The position numbers were made by a program, and so were the translations under genes. From Anaerolineae bacterium (lineage in GTDB: Bacteria; Chloroflexota; Anaerolineae; Aggregatilineales; Phototrophicaceae): a DNA stretch of 64,000 nucleotides. The DNA lies in contig JALHNB010000025.1 of NCBI GenBank assembly GCA_022843745.1, forward strand, positions 38,245 to 102,244, written 5' to 3'. Within the stretch, counting starts at the first letter, position 1; each line of letters begins with the position of its first letter. Below are positions 25,714 through 35,114 of this stretch, piece by piece. The notes under the pieces are model-generated. The model was not told where the DNA came from, did not search any database, and was given only the letters and a program-made list of their open reading frames with translations.

Positions 25714-26277
25714 ATGCACGATTATGAGACGTACCCGGTGGTTGTGGCTGGTGTACACCGTGATTTACGCTTGTTCGAGATCAAGCCCGGCGTGAAGATT
25801 GCGATTATCAACATCCTGGGGGATACCGAATTGGTGGAGGCCGCAAGTATCGAACTCGCGCCGAAATTGGCGGCTTATTCGCCTGACGTTCTGGTGACGG
25901 CGGAGGCCAAGAGCATCCCTCTGGCACACGCTTTATCTGTGCGCATGAAATTGCCCTATATCGTGCTGCGAAAATCCTATAAACCCTATATGGGCGTGGC
26001 GCTTCAGTCGGAGACCTTGAGCATCACGACAGGTAAGCCGCAGACGCTCTTTCTGGACGAGAAGGATCATGAGTTAATCAGCGGCAAGCGGGTCGTGCTA
26101 GTCGATGATGTGATCTCGACGGGCAGCACGCTGCAAGGGATGCGGCTGATTATGAGCAAGGCCAATGCGCATGTTGCTGCCGAGGCGGCAATTTTTACGG
26201 AAGGGGATAGGGCGCAGTGGACGAATGTCATTGCTCTGGGGCATTTGCCTGTCTGGGTTGACAAAAATAAAATTTAA
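25714..26277 (+). CDS. Purine phosphoribosyltransferase (Apt/Xpt-like)
   Basis: 187 residues from ATG 25714, which has GAGGG eight bases upstream; an ATG at 25678 would add a hydrophobic dozen residues. The PRPP site is VVLVDDVISTGSTL. The hood region RKSYKPYMG and the AEAKSIPLA segment resemble adenine and xanthine phosphoribosyltransferases. It would salvage a purine base to its nucleotide; which base cannot be decided here. Confidence 0.85.
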   Translation: MHDYETYPVVVAGVHRDLRLFEIKPGVKIAIINILGDTELVEAASIELAPKLAAYSPDVLVTAEAKSIPLAHALSVRMKLPYIVLRKSYKPYMGVALQSETLSITTGKPQTLFLDEKDHELISGKRVVLVDDVISTGSTLQGMRLIMSKANAHVAAEAAIFTEGDRAQWTNVIALGHLPVWVDKNKI

Positions 26278-26316
26278 CGGTAAAAAATATTTGAAAGCAC
26301 CGATAAGGAAAATATA

Positions 26317-28260
26317 ATGACATCTTTGATTCCGCGTAAGCTGATTTTTGGCAATCCTGATAAAGCTTTCGTGCAGATCAGCCCAGATGGCGCACGAATC
26401 GCCTACCTCGCTTCAGTAAATGGTGTGCTAAATGTTTGGGTCGGCCCGGCTGATGATTTGGAATCGGCCAAGCCTGTGACGAATGATACCAAGCGGGGGA
26501 TTCGCTCTTATAAATGGGCTTATACCAGCGCACATATTCTTTATATTCAGGATGTAGGTGGCGACGAAAATTGGCGCATCTACAGCGTAAACCTCGACAG
26601 CGGGAATATTCTCGATCTCACGCCGTTCGAGGGTGTTCAGGCGCAAATCCAGGAGGTGAGCGCAAAATATCCGAATGAAATTCTGGTTGGCTTGAATAAC
26701 CGCGTACCGCAGCTTCATGATGTCTACCGCATCAATGTTAACACAGGCGAACGCAGCCTGGTGCTGGAAAATGAGGGGTTCGTCGGGTTTGTGCCGGATG
26801 AGGACTTGCAAGTTCGTCTCGCTATGCAGAGCACACCCAGCGGTGGCGTGAATCTTTTCAAGCGAACCGACACATGGGAGCTGTTTCAGGAAATTTCGCA
26901 GGCCGATATGCTAACATCTGAGCCTGTCGGTTTCGATAAAGGTGGCAAAACGCTTTATATGACCGACAGCCGCAATCGCAATACGGCAGCATTGGTCGGC
27001 ATCAATCTGGAAACAGGCATACAAACGGTGATCGCCGAAAACCCCGACGCAGATGTCAGCGCCACCCTGATTCACCCGACGGAAAAGACGATTCAGGCTG
27101 TCGCATTCACTATTGAGCGCAAAGAGTGGCAGGTATTGGATAAAGCGGTTGGTGACGACCTAGCCTATCTCAAAACTATCGCGCGTGGTGATGTCGAAAT
27201 TCTCAGCCGCACACTCGACGATCAGGAGTGGATTGTCGTTTATTCGCAGGATAACGGCCCGGTGCGTTTCTATCACTATGATCGCAAGCAGCGTCAAGCA
27301 CGCTTTTTATTCACCAATCGAAAGGCGCTGGAGGGGCAAACGTTAGCGCAGATGCACCCTGTAACCATTCCGGCGCGTGATGGACTGAAGCTGGTGAGCT
27401 ATTTTACGCTTCCGGTGGACAGCGATAGCAATGGCGATGCGCGTCCCGACAAGCCGCTGCCGATGGTGCTGTATGTACATGGCGGCCCCTGGGGACGTGA
27501 CAACTGGGGCTATCACCCCATTCACCAGTGGTTAGCCAATCGCGGTTATGCCGTGATGAGCGTCAATTTCCGAGGATCAACCGGACTTGGTAAGGATTTT
27601 ATCAATGCGGGTGATATGGAATGGGGTGCAAAAATGCACGATGACCTGATCGACGCGGTGGATTGGGCAGTTGGTGAAGGTATCGCTGACCCTGACCGCG
27701 TGGCGATCATGGGCGGCAGCTATGGCGGTTATGCGACTCTGGCGGGTGTGACCTTTACACCGGATAAATTCGCCTGTGGGGTGAGCATTGTTGGGCCGTC
27801 GAATCTGGTAACGCTATTGGAAACGCTTCCACCCTATTGGGAGCCGATGATCGAATTGTTCACCTCTCGCGTTGGCGACCATCGCACCGAAGACGGACGC
27901 GCATTTCTGAAGGAGCGATCCCCACTCACCTATGTAGACCACATCAAACGTCCGCTGCTGATCGGTCAGGGCGCAAATGATCCGCGCGTCAAACAGTCGG
28001 AATCCGATCAGATCGTCCAGGCGATGCAGGCCAAAAATATCCCTGTGACCTATGTGTTGTATCCTGATGAGGGACACGGATTTGCCAGACCGGAAAATAA
28101 CCTGTCGTTTTTTGCCGTGACTGAGGCGTTTCTGGCAGGCGTTTTGGAAGAAAGCTATGAGCCAATTGGCAGCGATTTCCAGGGTTCAAGCATCAGTGTA
28201 CCTGCTGGCGCGAACGAAATCCCCGAATTAGCTGATTCACTCGCTGCGGCGAATAATTAG
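26317..28260 (+). CDS. S9 family peptidase (acylaminoacyl/prolyl oligopeptidase type)
   Basis: 647 residues. The N-terminal ~370 residues are WD-like beta-propeller repeats that gate substrate access. The C-terminal alpha/beta-hydrolase domain has the oxyanion motif VHGGPWGRD, Ser468 in GGSYGGYA, Asp555 in GANDPRV and His587 in DEGHGFA. Such enzymes trim short peptides or acylated N-termini in the cytoplasm; no signal peptide is seen. It ends at a hairpin shared with the convergent ferritin-like gene. Confidence 0.93.
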   Translation: MTSLIPRKLIFGNPDKAFVQISPDGARIAYLASVNGVLNVWVGPADDLESAKPVTNDTKRGIRSYKWAYTSAHILYIQDVGGDENWRIYSVNLDSGNILDLTPFEGVQAQIQEVSAKYPNEILVGLNNRVPQLHDVYRINVNTGERSLVLENEGFVGFVPDEDLQVRLAMQSTPSGGVNLFKRTDTWELFQEISQADMLTSEPVGFDKGGKTLYMTDSRNRNTAALVGINLETGIQTVIAENPDADVSATLIHPTEKTIQAVAFTIERKEWQVLDKAVGDDLAYLKTIARGDVEILSRTLDDQEWIVVYSQDNGPVRFYHYDRKQRQARFLFTNRKALEGQTLAQMHPVTIPARDGLKLVSYFTLPVDSDSNGDARPDKPLPMVLYVHGGPWGRDNWGYHPIHQWLANRGYAVMSVNFRGSTGLGKDFINAGDMEWGAKMHDDLIDAVDWAVGEGIADPDRVAIMGGSYGGYATLAGVTFTPDKFACGVSIVGPSNLVTLLETLPPYWEPMIELFTSRVGDHRTEDGRAFLKERSPLTYVDHIKRPLLIGQGANDPRVKQSESDQIVQAMQAKNIPVTYVLYPDEGHGFARPENNLSFFAVTEAFLAGVLEESYEPIGSDFQGSSISVPAGANEIPELADSLAAANN

Positions 28261-28274
28261 TCGAGTAAATCAAA

Positions 28275-28303
28275 AGGGCGCATCGTACATTACGGTGCGC
28301 CCT
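28275..28303. terminator. Bidirectional hairpin terminator
   Basis: AGGGCGCA and TGCGCCCT pair perfectly around a 13-base loop between convergent genes. Confidence 0.75.
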
Positions 28304-28325
28304 GCTAAATTTCCCCAATGGAATT

Positions 28326-28748
28326 TTACGGCCAGTCAGCCAGCAGCTTTTTGACTTCCTCATAGTGTCCGGTTTCGTCCACCACCATATTTTCGAGCTG
28401 AACACCCAGCCCAAGTTCGCCTAACGCTTTTGCTTGTTCGCTGCGTTGGCTATAACCCGCAATGGCTTTACTCTCGGCTTCAAGAATGCGTTCAAGCATT
28501 TCTTTTGGCGTTTCAGCGGAGGGTACGGGCAAGGGTGTGGTGGTTGGGATGCCGCCGAGCGTAATGATCTTGTCCGCGAGGAATTGTGCGTGACCCTGCT
28601 CATCTGGAATTTCAGACTGCATAAATTTTGACAATTCCAGGCGGTATGGCCCCATGACCTGGGCTGAATAAGTGGTATACATAATAATGGCTTGAAATTC
28701 GGATGCGAGATCGGCATTTAAGGCGTCGATGAGTTTTTGCTTGTCCAT
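28326..28748 (-). CDS. Ferritin-like (bacterioferritin-type) four-helix protein
   Basis: 140 residues. Iron-ligand pattern of a ferritin-like diiron protein: Glu in ASEFQAIIMY, EIPDEQGHA (E-x-x-H type), Glu in EAESKAIAGYSQ and VDETGHYEE. It is short for classical bacterioferritin (~158) and lacks an obvious haem methionine. It could store iron or act as a diiron oxidase or peroxide scavenger. It is probably a single-gene unit. Confidence 0.85.
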   Translation of the reverse strand: MDKQKLIDALNADLASEFQAIIMYTTYSAQVMGPYRLELSKFMQSEIPDEQGHAQFLADKIITLGGIPTTTPLPVPSAETPKEMLERILEAESKAIAGYSQRSEQAKALGELGLGVQLENMVVDETGHYEEVKKLLADWP

Positions 28749-28835
28749 GATTTCCTCTTTACTCTGGTAAACATTACGAAAAACATTGTAACAAGCGAGT
28801 GTTAAAACGAAGTATAAGCTTTTATCAGAACTTTA

Positions 28836-29570
28836 TTAGTTTTGCGTTTTTTCGACCACCAGCAGGTGTGATAAACCCCAGGTGTCCAGCGGTGTACCTT
28901 CAAAACGGTAGAGAAAATCGCGAATGACGCGGCCAGCTGTGCCAAAACGCGCGATGATATTGTCGTAGCCGCCGTATATGCGCTGATATTGAGCCACTCG
29001 TACAGGGCAGCCGTCGAACAACCGGAGCAGGCTCCGCCGTGTATAAGTGCGGACATGTGGAGCAAGCTTATTGCGCCAAATGTCGGGGAGATAATTAATC
29101 AGCGGTGTGTTGCCGAAATGATACTCGTTGCGCCAATAATGCCCATGAGTCTCGAAAGGATACCAGCGATTCGGCGCAAAAATGACGATACGGCCTCCCG
29201 GCTTGAGGACGCGCACCATTTCCTGTGCGGACAGCCGATCATCGGTGACGTGTTCCAGCACTTCGTGTGAGATAATGGTGTCAAATAAATTGCTTGCGTA
29301 GGGGAGATATTCTGCCGCAGCGACCAGCGCGTGAGGAGTATCGGCCTGCGCTTCCTGCACACGTGGCTCTTCGATGTCGAATGCCTCAACGCTGGATGTG
29401 AAACGGCGGCGGATTTGCGAAGCGTACATACCCACGCCGCATCCTGCTTCAAATACGTGGGCATCTTCAAGCTTTGCCCATCGCGCGATCATCTGCAAGC
29501 GGCGTTCCTGACCCGCCCGCCAGACGTAACTCGGTTCTCCGCGTAAAGCGGCTAAATTCGACGGCGACAT
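28836..29570 (-). CDS. Class I SAM-dependent methyltransferase
   Basis: 244 residues. Motif I VFEAGCGVGMYA binds SAM, followed by VEAFDIEEPRV, the acidic post-I position, and FDTIISHEVLEHV. The VLKPGGRIVIF block is typical of Methyltransf_11. The substrate is unknown. The start is 5 bp from the stop of a sensor histidine kinase gene on the same strand, so the two are probably cotranscribed, kinase first. Confidence 0.88.
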   Translation of the reverse strand: MSPSNLAALRGEPSYVWRAGQERRLQMIARWAKLEDAHVFEAGCGVGMYASQIRRRFTSSVEAFDIEEPRVQEAQADTPHALVAAAEYLPYASNLFDTIISHEVLEHVTDDRLSAQEMVRVLKPGGRIVIFAPNRWYPFETHGHYWRNEYHFGNTPLINYLPDIWRNKLAPHVRTYTRRSLLRLFDGCPVRVAQYQRIYGGYDNIIARFGTAGRVIRDFLYRFEGTPLDTWGLSHLLVVEKTQN

Positions 29571-29574
29571 GGGG

Positions 29575-31386
29575 TTATATTGATTCGCCGGGTCGGATCA
29601 CCGTAGCCCCGATTTTGCCGACTTTGGGGTTGCGGATCTGTGTACTTGGCGTCGTTGATTTGATGGGGACGAGGATGGTAATGGTCGTTCCTTTACCTTC
29701 GGCGCTTTCGATTCGCAAAGAAGCATCGAGAAGGGCAGCACGTTCACGCATGTTGACCATGCCCAGGCTGCCACGCTGGTCATAATTGGCATCAACCGCG
29801 CCTGTATCAAAGCCGACCCCGTTATCAGCAATCTGTACCACAACAAAATCGTCCTGCCGGTGGACATTCGTGCTGATCACTTCGGCTTCGGCGTGTTTAC
29901 GAGCATTGCCGACAGCTTCCTCGACAATATAAAAGATCACACCCTGCTGATGACTATCGAGTACGCGCTCGACATCGCTGGCAACGTTGACGGCGACGGC
30001 CTGATTGTGCGTTTCCAGAAGTTTTTCCGAAAGCTGATTGAGCGCGGCGGTCAAACCCTGGCTTTCCAGCACCAACGGGCGCAGTGTGAACAGCATATTT
30101 CGAATTTCTTTGGTCGTCTTACGCGCCAATTCTTCAACTTTCTTGAGTTCTGCTGGAACTTCTTCGGGTTTACGTTCGAGCAATCGGTAGATATAGCTCA
30201 TACGCATGGCGATTGCCGAGACATTCTGGGTGGGGCCATCGTGCAGGTCGCGTGCCAGTTTTTTACGCGCGTCCTCCTCCACATCGACAATGCGCTCTTT
30301 TTCCTGCACGAGGTTGCGATATAAAACAGCGTTTTGCATCGCAATCGTCACCTGAGTGCCAATCGCTGCCAGTAAGTCCATATGATCTTCGGTGAAAGCA
30401 TCGGCGACATCGCTGCCATACAGCAGGATACCAAAATTGTCATAACGAGCGCGGAGGGGGATGCACAAAATTGAACGCACTGCCTGGAAGGCCACAAAAT
30501 ATTGTAGTTCTGGGTCTTTACGCGCTTCTTTACCCAAAATGGGTACGCCTTCGCGCAGCGCTCTGCCAATGATCCCTTCTTTACCGGGTACGACACGACC
30601 TTCATCATTGCGGGTCAGCCCGCGCCCAGTGGAAACTTCGAGTTCGCCGGAGTCGCGAAAAATCAGGACTGCACTGGTGAGTCGTTTGCCGACATGATCG
30701 CGCATTCCCAACCGTCCGGCTTCGATTGCGGCACTGAGGACTTTTTCATAATTCAGTGTTGAGCCGAGCGCAGCAGCCATGTCAGTGACCGCACGGGTTT
30801 TTTCGCGCACATCTTCCATTTCAAGTGTGCTGGAAATTCGAATTGACTCGATATCATGCTGGTACGTCTTTTTCATATGTTCCAGCAGGTAGGCTGCAAC
30901 ACTGGAAGTAATGCCGATCAGGACGATCATCAACAGTGGAAACATCAGGCTGGAGAGCGTTGCATCAGAGGGGATAACCTCAACCATGATGATTAAGACC
31001 GCAACGATGCCTACTGCCTGAATGATCGCTCCCACTAACCCTAACCGGAGTGCGCCCGTCAACATCAAGGCAGACGCAATCGCAATCACAAAAACCGGAT
31101 CGAATTTGCTTATATTGAAGAAAAAACCAGCAATCGCACAATCACCCAGTACGATGAGCGGCGGGATCACTTTGTGGAGATTGGGAAACATCGCGACCAG
31201 AAAAAAGATGACATTAACCAACGCGCCAACGACCAGCGCGATCAAAATATCCGAGATGTCGGCAGCCATTCCCAATACCTGGGTGCGTTGGAGATAGAGG
31301 CCAGCAGAGATGAAGATCAAGATTAGCCAGCGGAGGCCAAAAAATGCCCAATCCTGCTGGGTCAGCGTGACCGATTTGGTATTCAT
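29575..31386 (-). CDS. Membrane GAF sensor histidine kinase (NarL/HisKA_3 type)
   Basis: 603 residues from ATG 31386. Five to six transmembrane helices occupy the first ~165 residues, a GAF domain lies at ~210-350, the HisKA_3 dimerisation box has the phospho-acceptor His382 in ARDLHDGPTQN, and the HATPase domain has N- and G-box motifs (VGNARKHA, DNGVGFD, GLG-like GSLGMVNM). HisKA_3 kinases usually pair with LuxR-type regulators, but none is adjacent. A GTG at 31440 is a less likely start. Confidence 0.9.
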   Translation of the reverse strand: MNTKSVTLTQQDWAFFGLRWLILIFISAGLYLQRTQVLGMAADISDILIALVVGALVNVIFFLVAMFPNLHKVIPPLIVLGDCAIAGFFFNISKFDPVFVIAIASALMLTGALRLGLVGAIIQAVGIVAVLIIMVEVIPSDATLSSLMFPLLMIVLIGITSSVAAYLLEHMKKTYQHDIESIRISSTLEMEDVREKTRAVTDMAAALGSTLNYEKVLSAAIEAGRLGMRDHVGKRLTSAVLIFRDSGELEVSTGRGLTRNDEGRVVPGKEGIIGRALREGVPILGKEARKDPELQYFVAFQAVRSILCIPLRARYDNFGILLYGSDVADAFTEDHMDLLAAIGTQVTIAMQNAVLYRNLVQEKERIVDVEEDARKKLARDLHDGPTQNVSAIAMRMSYIYRLLERKPEEVPAELKKVEELARKTTKEIRNMLFTLRPLVLESQGLTAALNQLSEKLLETHNQAVAVNVASDVERVLDSHQQGVIFYIVEEAVGNARKHAEAEVISTNVHRQDDFVVVQIADNGVGFDTGAVDANYDQRGSLGMVNMRERAALLDASLRIESAEGKGTTITILVPIKSTTPSTQIRNPKVGKIGATVIRPGESI

Positions 31387-31449
31387 GTAAAGACAACACC
31401 TCAAACCCAATAGCAATTGGTGCAATATATAACGTACCACACTAAGCGT

Positions 31450-31493
31450 AATTCATCAATCAAGATAGCGGAAGTGCGGAAGTGTGATGAATT
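31450..31493. promoter_or_regulatory. Inverted repeat between divergent genes
   Basis: AATTCATCA (31450-31458) and TGATGAATT (31485-31493) are perfect 9-bp inverted copies 26 bp apart, in the gap between the histidine kinase and VOC genes. A possible operator, not demonstrated. Confidence 0.3.
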
Positions 31494-31559
31494 GAAACAA
31501 TTGGGTAGACTTTATTTTAATTAAGTTTTTACTGACTAAATCACCTAAAGGATACGAGC

Positions 31560-32012
31560 GTGGCAATTATTGGCACGGATCATACCAGTTATACGGTGAG
31601 CGATCTATCACGGACGCTCCGGTTTTATCGCGATTTATTGGGCTTCGAGGTCGTTCGTGAACGACCTTCCATCACCAATAACTATTTCCGCAAAATTGTA
31701 GGTTTTCCAGATGGGGTTATCCGGGATGCAATGCTCCGCATCCCTGGCAGTACCCATTTTCTGGAGCTGTTTGAATATCAACAACCGCGTGGTGTCCGGC
31801 AGGATTTGACACCCAATAATCCGGGCAGCAGCCATATCGCCTATTACGTGGATGATTTGTCAGGGATGTACCAGCGCTTGAAAGATGAAGGCGTGGAGTT
31901 CGTCAGTGAGCCGATTTATCTGGACGAAGGCCCAAACACAGGCGGCTGGGCAGTCTATATGAAAGACCCGGATGGCATCCTCATCGAGTTATTCCAGCCA
32001 CCGCCGAAATAG
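31560..32012 (+). CDS. VOC (glyoxalase/bleomycin-resistance) superfamily protein
   Basis: 150 residues with two beta-alpha-beta modules. GTDHTSYTVSDLSRTLRFYRD opens the first, and SSHIAYYVDDLSGMYQRL plus YMKDPDGILIELFQP form the second. Likely metal ligands are His and Glu in DHTSY, FLELFEY, SHIAY and IELFQ. This resembles lactoylglutathione-lyase-like proteins, but the substrate cannot be named. GTG start with AAGGA about nine bases upstream. Confidence 0.88.
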   Translation: MAIIGTDHTSYTVSDLSRTLRFYRDLLGFEVVRERPSITNNYFRKIVGFPDGVIRDAMLRIPGSTHFLELFEYQQPRGVRQDLTPNNPGSSHIAYYVDDLSGMYQRLKDEGVEFVSEPIYLDEGPNTGGWAVYMKDPDGILIELFQPPPK

Positions 32013-32055
32013 TGCTGCCACAAATCTGCCGATTAACAGAGGCATCGGATCATTT

Positions 32056-32080
32056 TGAGGGGTATTTTGTGGATACCCCT
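32056..32080. terminator. Hairpin between VOC and lipA genes
   Basis: GAGGGGTAT and ATACCCCTC pair perfectly over a 7-base loop, between convergent genes. Confidence 0.7.
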
Positions 32081-32097
32081 CCGTGTGAAAAGTTAAA

Positions 32098-33057
32098 TTA
32101 GCTGCGTATGCGGATATGGTCGAGTTTTGAGAGTTCGCGCACCTGCAAATCCGCACGATAGCTGCTGCGTACTAGCGGGCCACTCTCGACCCACTTGAAG
32201 CCCATTTCCAGGCCAGCCTGCTTAATATCCGCAAATTCCTGGGGCAGCCAGAAGCGTTCGACAGCCAGATGCTGCTTGCTCGGCTGCAAATATTGACCAA
32301 CCGTGAGAATATCCACGCCGCGCTGTGCCAGATCACGCATCACGGTGAGCACTTCGTCCAGTGTTTCGCCCAGACCGAGCATAATGCCGCTTTTGGTCAA
32401 CACGAGGGGATCCATTTTTTTAGCGTTTTCCAGTGTCGTCATCGCCCATTCGTATTTATCCTGCGGCTGCACACGCTTGAACAGGCGCGGAACGGTTTCG
32501 ACGTTGTGATTCAGAATTTCCGGCTGCGCGTCCATGACGATTTTGAGCGCGTCGGCGTTGCCTTTAAAATCGGGAATCAGCACTTCGATGCTGCATCCGG
32601 GCTGCAACTGACGGATGCGGCGAATGACCATCGCGAAAATTGGCGCTCCGCCGTCGGCGCGTTCGTCGCGGTTCACGCTGGTGATGACGACGTGTTTCAG
32701 CCCCAGAGCGCGGACGGATTCTGCCACGCGATTCGGCTCTGCCCAGTCGAGTGGGCTGGGTCGCCCGGTTTTGATGTCGCAGAAGCCGCAGGAGCGAGTG
32801 CAGGTATCGCCCATCATCAAAAATGTCGCTGTACCACGCCCCCAGCATTCGCCAATATTGGGACACTGGGCTTCCTCGCAGACGGTATGCAGCGATTGCT
32901 CACGCATCAGGCCATAGACACGCTGGTAATCCTCGCCACCCGGCGCACGGACCTTGATCCAGGGTGGACGGCGGCGCGGGTGTTCAGGGTCGGGTTTCCA
33001 GCCGTCAGGGTTATCGTTCACGATGGGAATCGTGTTTGGGTTAAGTAAATCAGTCAC
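32098..33057 (-). CDS. lipA: Lipoyl synthase
   Basis: 319 residues. It has both iron-sulfur sites of LipA: the auxiliary cluster ligands in [13 protein letters not shown], and the radical-SAM CX3CX2C in [11 protein letters not shown]. The C-terminal SSYRAD carries the serine ligand to the auxiliary cluster. It inserts two sulfur atoms into octanoyl groups to make lipoate. No lipB is adjacent; it faces the VOC gene across a hairpin. Confidence 0.97.
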   Translation of the reverse strand: MTDLLNPNTIPIVNDNPDGWKPDPEHPRRRPPWIKVRAPGGEDYQRVYGLMREQSLHTVCEEAQCPNIGECWGRGTATFLMMGDTCTRSCGFCDIKTGRPSPLDWAEPNRVAESVRALGLKHVVITSVNRDERADGGAPIFAMVIRRIRQLQPGCSIEVLIPDFKGNADALKIVMDAQPEILNHNVETVPRLFKRVQPQDKYEWAMTTLENAKKMDPLVLTKSGIMLGLGETLDEVLTVMRDLAQRGVDILTVGQYLQPSKQHLAVERFWLPQEFADIKQAGLEMGFKWVESGPLVRSSYRADLQVRELSKLDHIRIRS

Positions 33058-33185
33058 GTTAGGACTCCATTCGTTGGCATAAACTATTATAGCCGATTCA
33101 CGAAGCTGTCATGAGAGCCAAATCAATCCTGCTGTCAGAATAATCGACTGCGCGTAGTCAAGAGACCTTACATCGGCACAGCCAT

Positions 33186-34133
33186 TCAGGGCATAAAAGT
33201 GAACACACGGCTCAGATCGTGCGGGTCTGTATTGGTTTGCGCCAGCAGCCAGCGCCAAAGTCCGGTGATAATGCCTTCGCGAATAGTAACAAAAACCAGC
33301 AGTACAAAAATTGGACTTACCACCGCCGCCAGCCAACCCCGAAGCGCCAGACTTTCGAATAGACGTGGCACGATCACCAGCACAGTGAGTGCTGTTGCCG
33401 CATAAACGATAAGCTGGATCGCCAGAAAACCGCCTCCTGCCCACAGCCGCGCCTCGGTTCGGTTATCACTATAGAGTGGTGCGATGATGCCAATTAATCC
33501 GCTTAAGATAGCGGAATGGATAAAATCAATGTGCAGCGCGGTCAACAAAGTGGTGATGTCGATCACGAAAATGAGCGTGTCCGGGAGATTGAAATTTCCC
33601 ATCATTGAGCCAAGAAAAAGGACAGCGGAAACGGCAAAAATGATGCGAAGCATGACACCGCGCAGCTCAAGAAGCTGGTTAAAAAGCTGATTGCGATATA
33701 AGCAGCCTGTATAAACTGCCCAATCTGCCGCGAGGCCGCCGGGAGGCAGCAGGCAGAGGAGATCGTGTGTGCCATTTCGCCGTTCACGCGCGACAAGTTG
33801 GCTAATATCCATCGCCCAGATCAGGCCATAAACGCTGCCACTCAATAACGTGCTGCGCAGCAAAATCACAACAGGGATGATGATCGGCAATGCGAGTAGA
33901 AATACCAGCAGTGTGACCAGTCCCGATTGTGCGTTGCTACTCAGGACATTCGTAAGCAGAATTGCGGCGGCAAAAATCAGCAAGTATGCAATGGATAGGC
34001 GGTCAATCCAATTCAAACGTCCCGACATTTGGTTCAATGCGTCAGAGGTCATGGAACGTTTTACCGTTAACCAGAACAGCGGGTGCATAGCAGGCGGGTG
34101 ATTGAGCGCGTGCCACAAACGCAGGGAGATCAT
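33186..34133 (-). CDS. Multi-spanning membrane protein, paralogue 1 of a novel family (ABC-2-permease-like)
   Basis: 315 residues from ATG 34133, which shares ATGA with the upstream paralogue's stop. The other paralogues start with the same LWxAL...HPxF pattern, supporting this start. Six or more hydrophobic helices. The family motifs are HDLLCLLPPGG followed by YTGCLYRNQLF, and HIDFIHSAILSGLIG. The cytoplasmic E/R-rich loop before DLLC resembles the ER-x-x-G-T-x-x-LL loop of ABC-2 permeases, so a transport role is inferred. No ATPase gene is next to it. Confidence 0.75.
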   Translation of the reverse strand: MISLRLWHALNHPPAMHPLFWLTVKRSMTSDALNQMSGRLNWIDRLSIAYLLIFAAAILLTNVLSSNAQSGLVTLLVFLLALPIIIPVVILLRSTLLSGSVYGLIWAMDISQLVARERRNGTHDLLCLLPPGGLAADWAVYTGCLYRNQLFNQLLELRGVMLRIIFAVSAVLFLGSMMGNFNLPDTLIFVIDITTLLTALHIDFIHSAILSGLIGIIAPLYSDNRTEARLWAGGGFLAIQLIVYAATALTVLVIVPRLFESLALRGWLAAVVSPIFVLLVFVTIREGIITGLWRWLLAQTNTDPHDLSRVFTFMP

Positions 34134-35032
34134 CGCGCCAGGTTGAGATCGACTTCGTTCATACGTGCCTGAAGCTGCCAGGTGAGCAAATACCACAGGG
34201 CGAAAATCATCACCTCACGGCTGAGATAGAAAACCATTAAACGGGCAATCGGCAGACTTAACTCGGCGAATCCGACAATATTCAGATTTGTGTAAATATC
34301 GGACAGTGCTACAAATCCCACGACCCAGGCGATCAGGTAAGTCGAGATTTGAAAAGCCAGAAATCCAGCAGCCGCCAGCAGCCGCGCATCCAGTTCGCTG
34401 CGGGTGTAGTTGGGGACGTTCATGCCGATCAGACTGCCCATGACCGCCGATTGGATATAGTCAATGTAAAAGGCTATCGCCAGCGTGACGATGTGGACGA
34501 CAGTGGACAGCAGCATCAACACGTAGGTGTATCGGGAAGCCGCGATGCCGATAAACAGAGGCAGGATGAGTGCGCCGGGGATGGTCAATAAGCCCTGGAC
34601 GATGCGCGTCCGCTGACCGTGAATCCGTGTGAATAACTGGTTGCGATAGAGATAGCCGGTGCAGATCGCCCAGCTAATGCGCAGCTTGCCGGAAGGAGAC
34701 AGGCATAACAAATCGTATTTGCCGTCACTGCGGATACGCGCGATGATCTGGCTGATGTTCGCCGCCCACACGAAGCCGTAGATCGTGCCTGTAAACAAAA
34801 TGATGCCGATAATCAAACCAAATATCGGGTTAAACATCAGCGGTAGGATCGTTTGCGGCAGCTTCAAAATCCCGATAGCGAAGAGGATTCCCAGAATTGA
34901 TAACCCGACAGGCGCAATGAAGCTGATATAACTTCGAGCGCGGGCTGGTGAAGCAGCAGTAATGAGTTCAAAAACCGGATGTTTCAGCGGAGGGGTATGG
35001 AGGGCGCGCCAGAGTTTCCAGGTCATCATCAT
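34130..35032 (-). CDS. Multi-spanning membrane protein, paralogue 2 of a novel family (ABC-2-permease-like)
   Basis: 300 residues, about six helices. It begins MMMTWKLWRALHTPPLKHPVF, the best match to the shared N-terminus. The core motifs are KYDLLCLSPSGKL, CTGYLYRNQLF and YIDYIQSAVMGSLIGMNVPNYTR. Three adjacent ATGs make the exact start uncertain by two residues. It overlaps paralogue 1 by 4 bp and follows paralogue 3 after 82 bp, so it belongs to the same minus-strand run. Confidence 0.75.
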   Translation of the reverse strand: MMMTWKLWRALHTPPLKHPVFELITAASPARARSYISFIAPVGLSILGILFAIGILKLPQTILPLMFNPIFGLIIGIILFTGTIYGFVWAANISQIIARIRSDGKYDLLCLSPSGKLRISWAICTGYLYRNQLFTRIHGQRTRIVQGLLTIPGALILPLFIGIAASRYTYVLMLLSTVVHIVTLAIAFYIDYIQSAVMGSLIGMNVPNYTRSELDARLLAAAGFLAFQISTYLIAWVVGFVALSDIYTNLNIVGFAELSLPIARLMVFYLSREVMIFALWYLLTWQLQARMNEVDLNLAR

Positions 35033-35114
35033 GGATTATCACTCGAAACAGTTGTTGAACATTTGTGCATATACAAACACTGAGTATAGGCGTTTCAGGT
35101 TCGAAAAACAAAAA

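Noticed and set aside
32012..32050. A tail duplication after the VOC gene
   Set aside because: GCCGAAATAG and GCCGATTAA are similar, but the match is too short and the spacing (about 25 bp) does not fit the other cases.
32269..33048. A 259-codon open frame antisense to lipA
   Set aside because: lipA has all iron-sulfur ligands on the other strand; the antisense product has no family signature.
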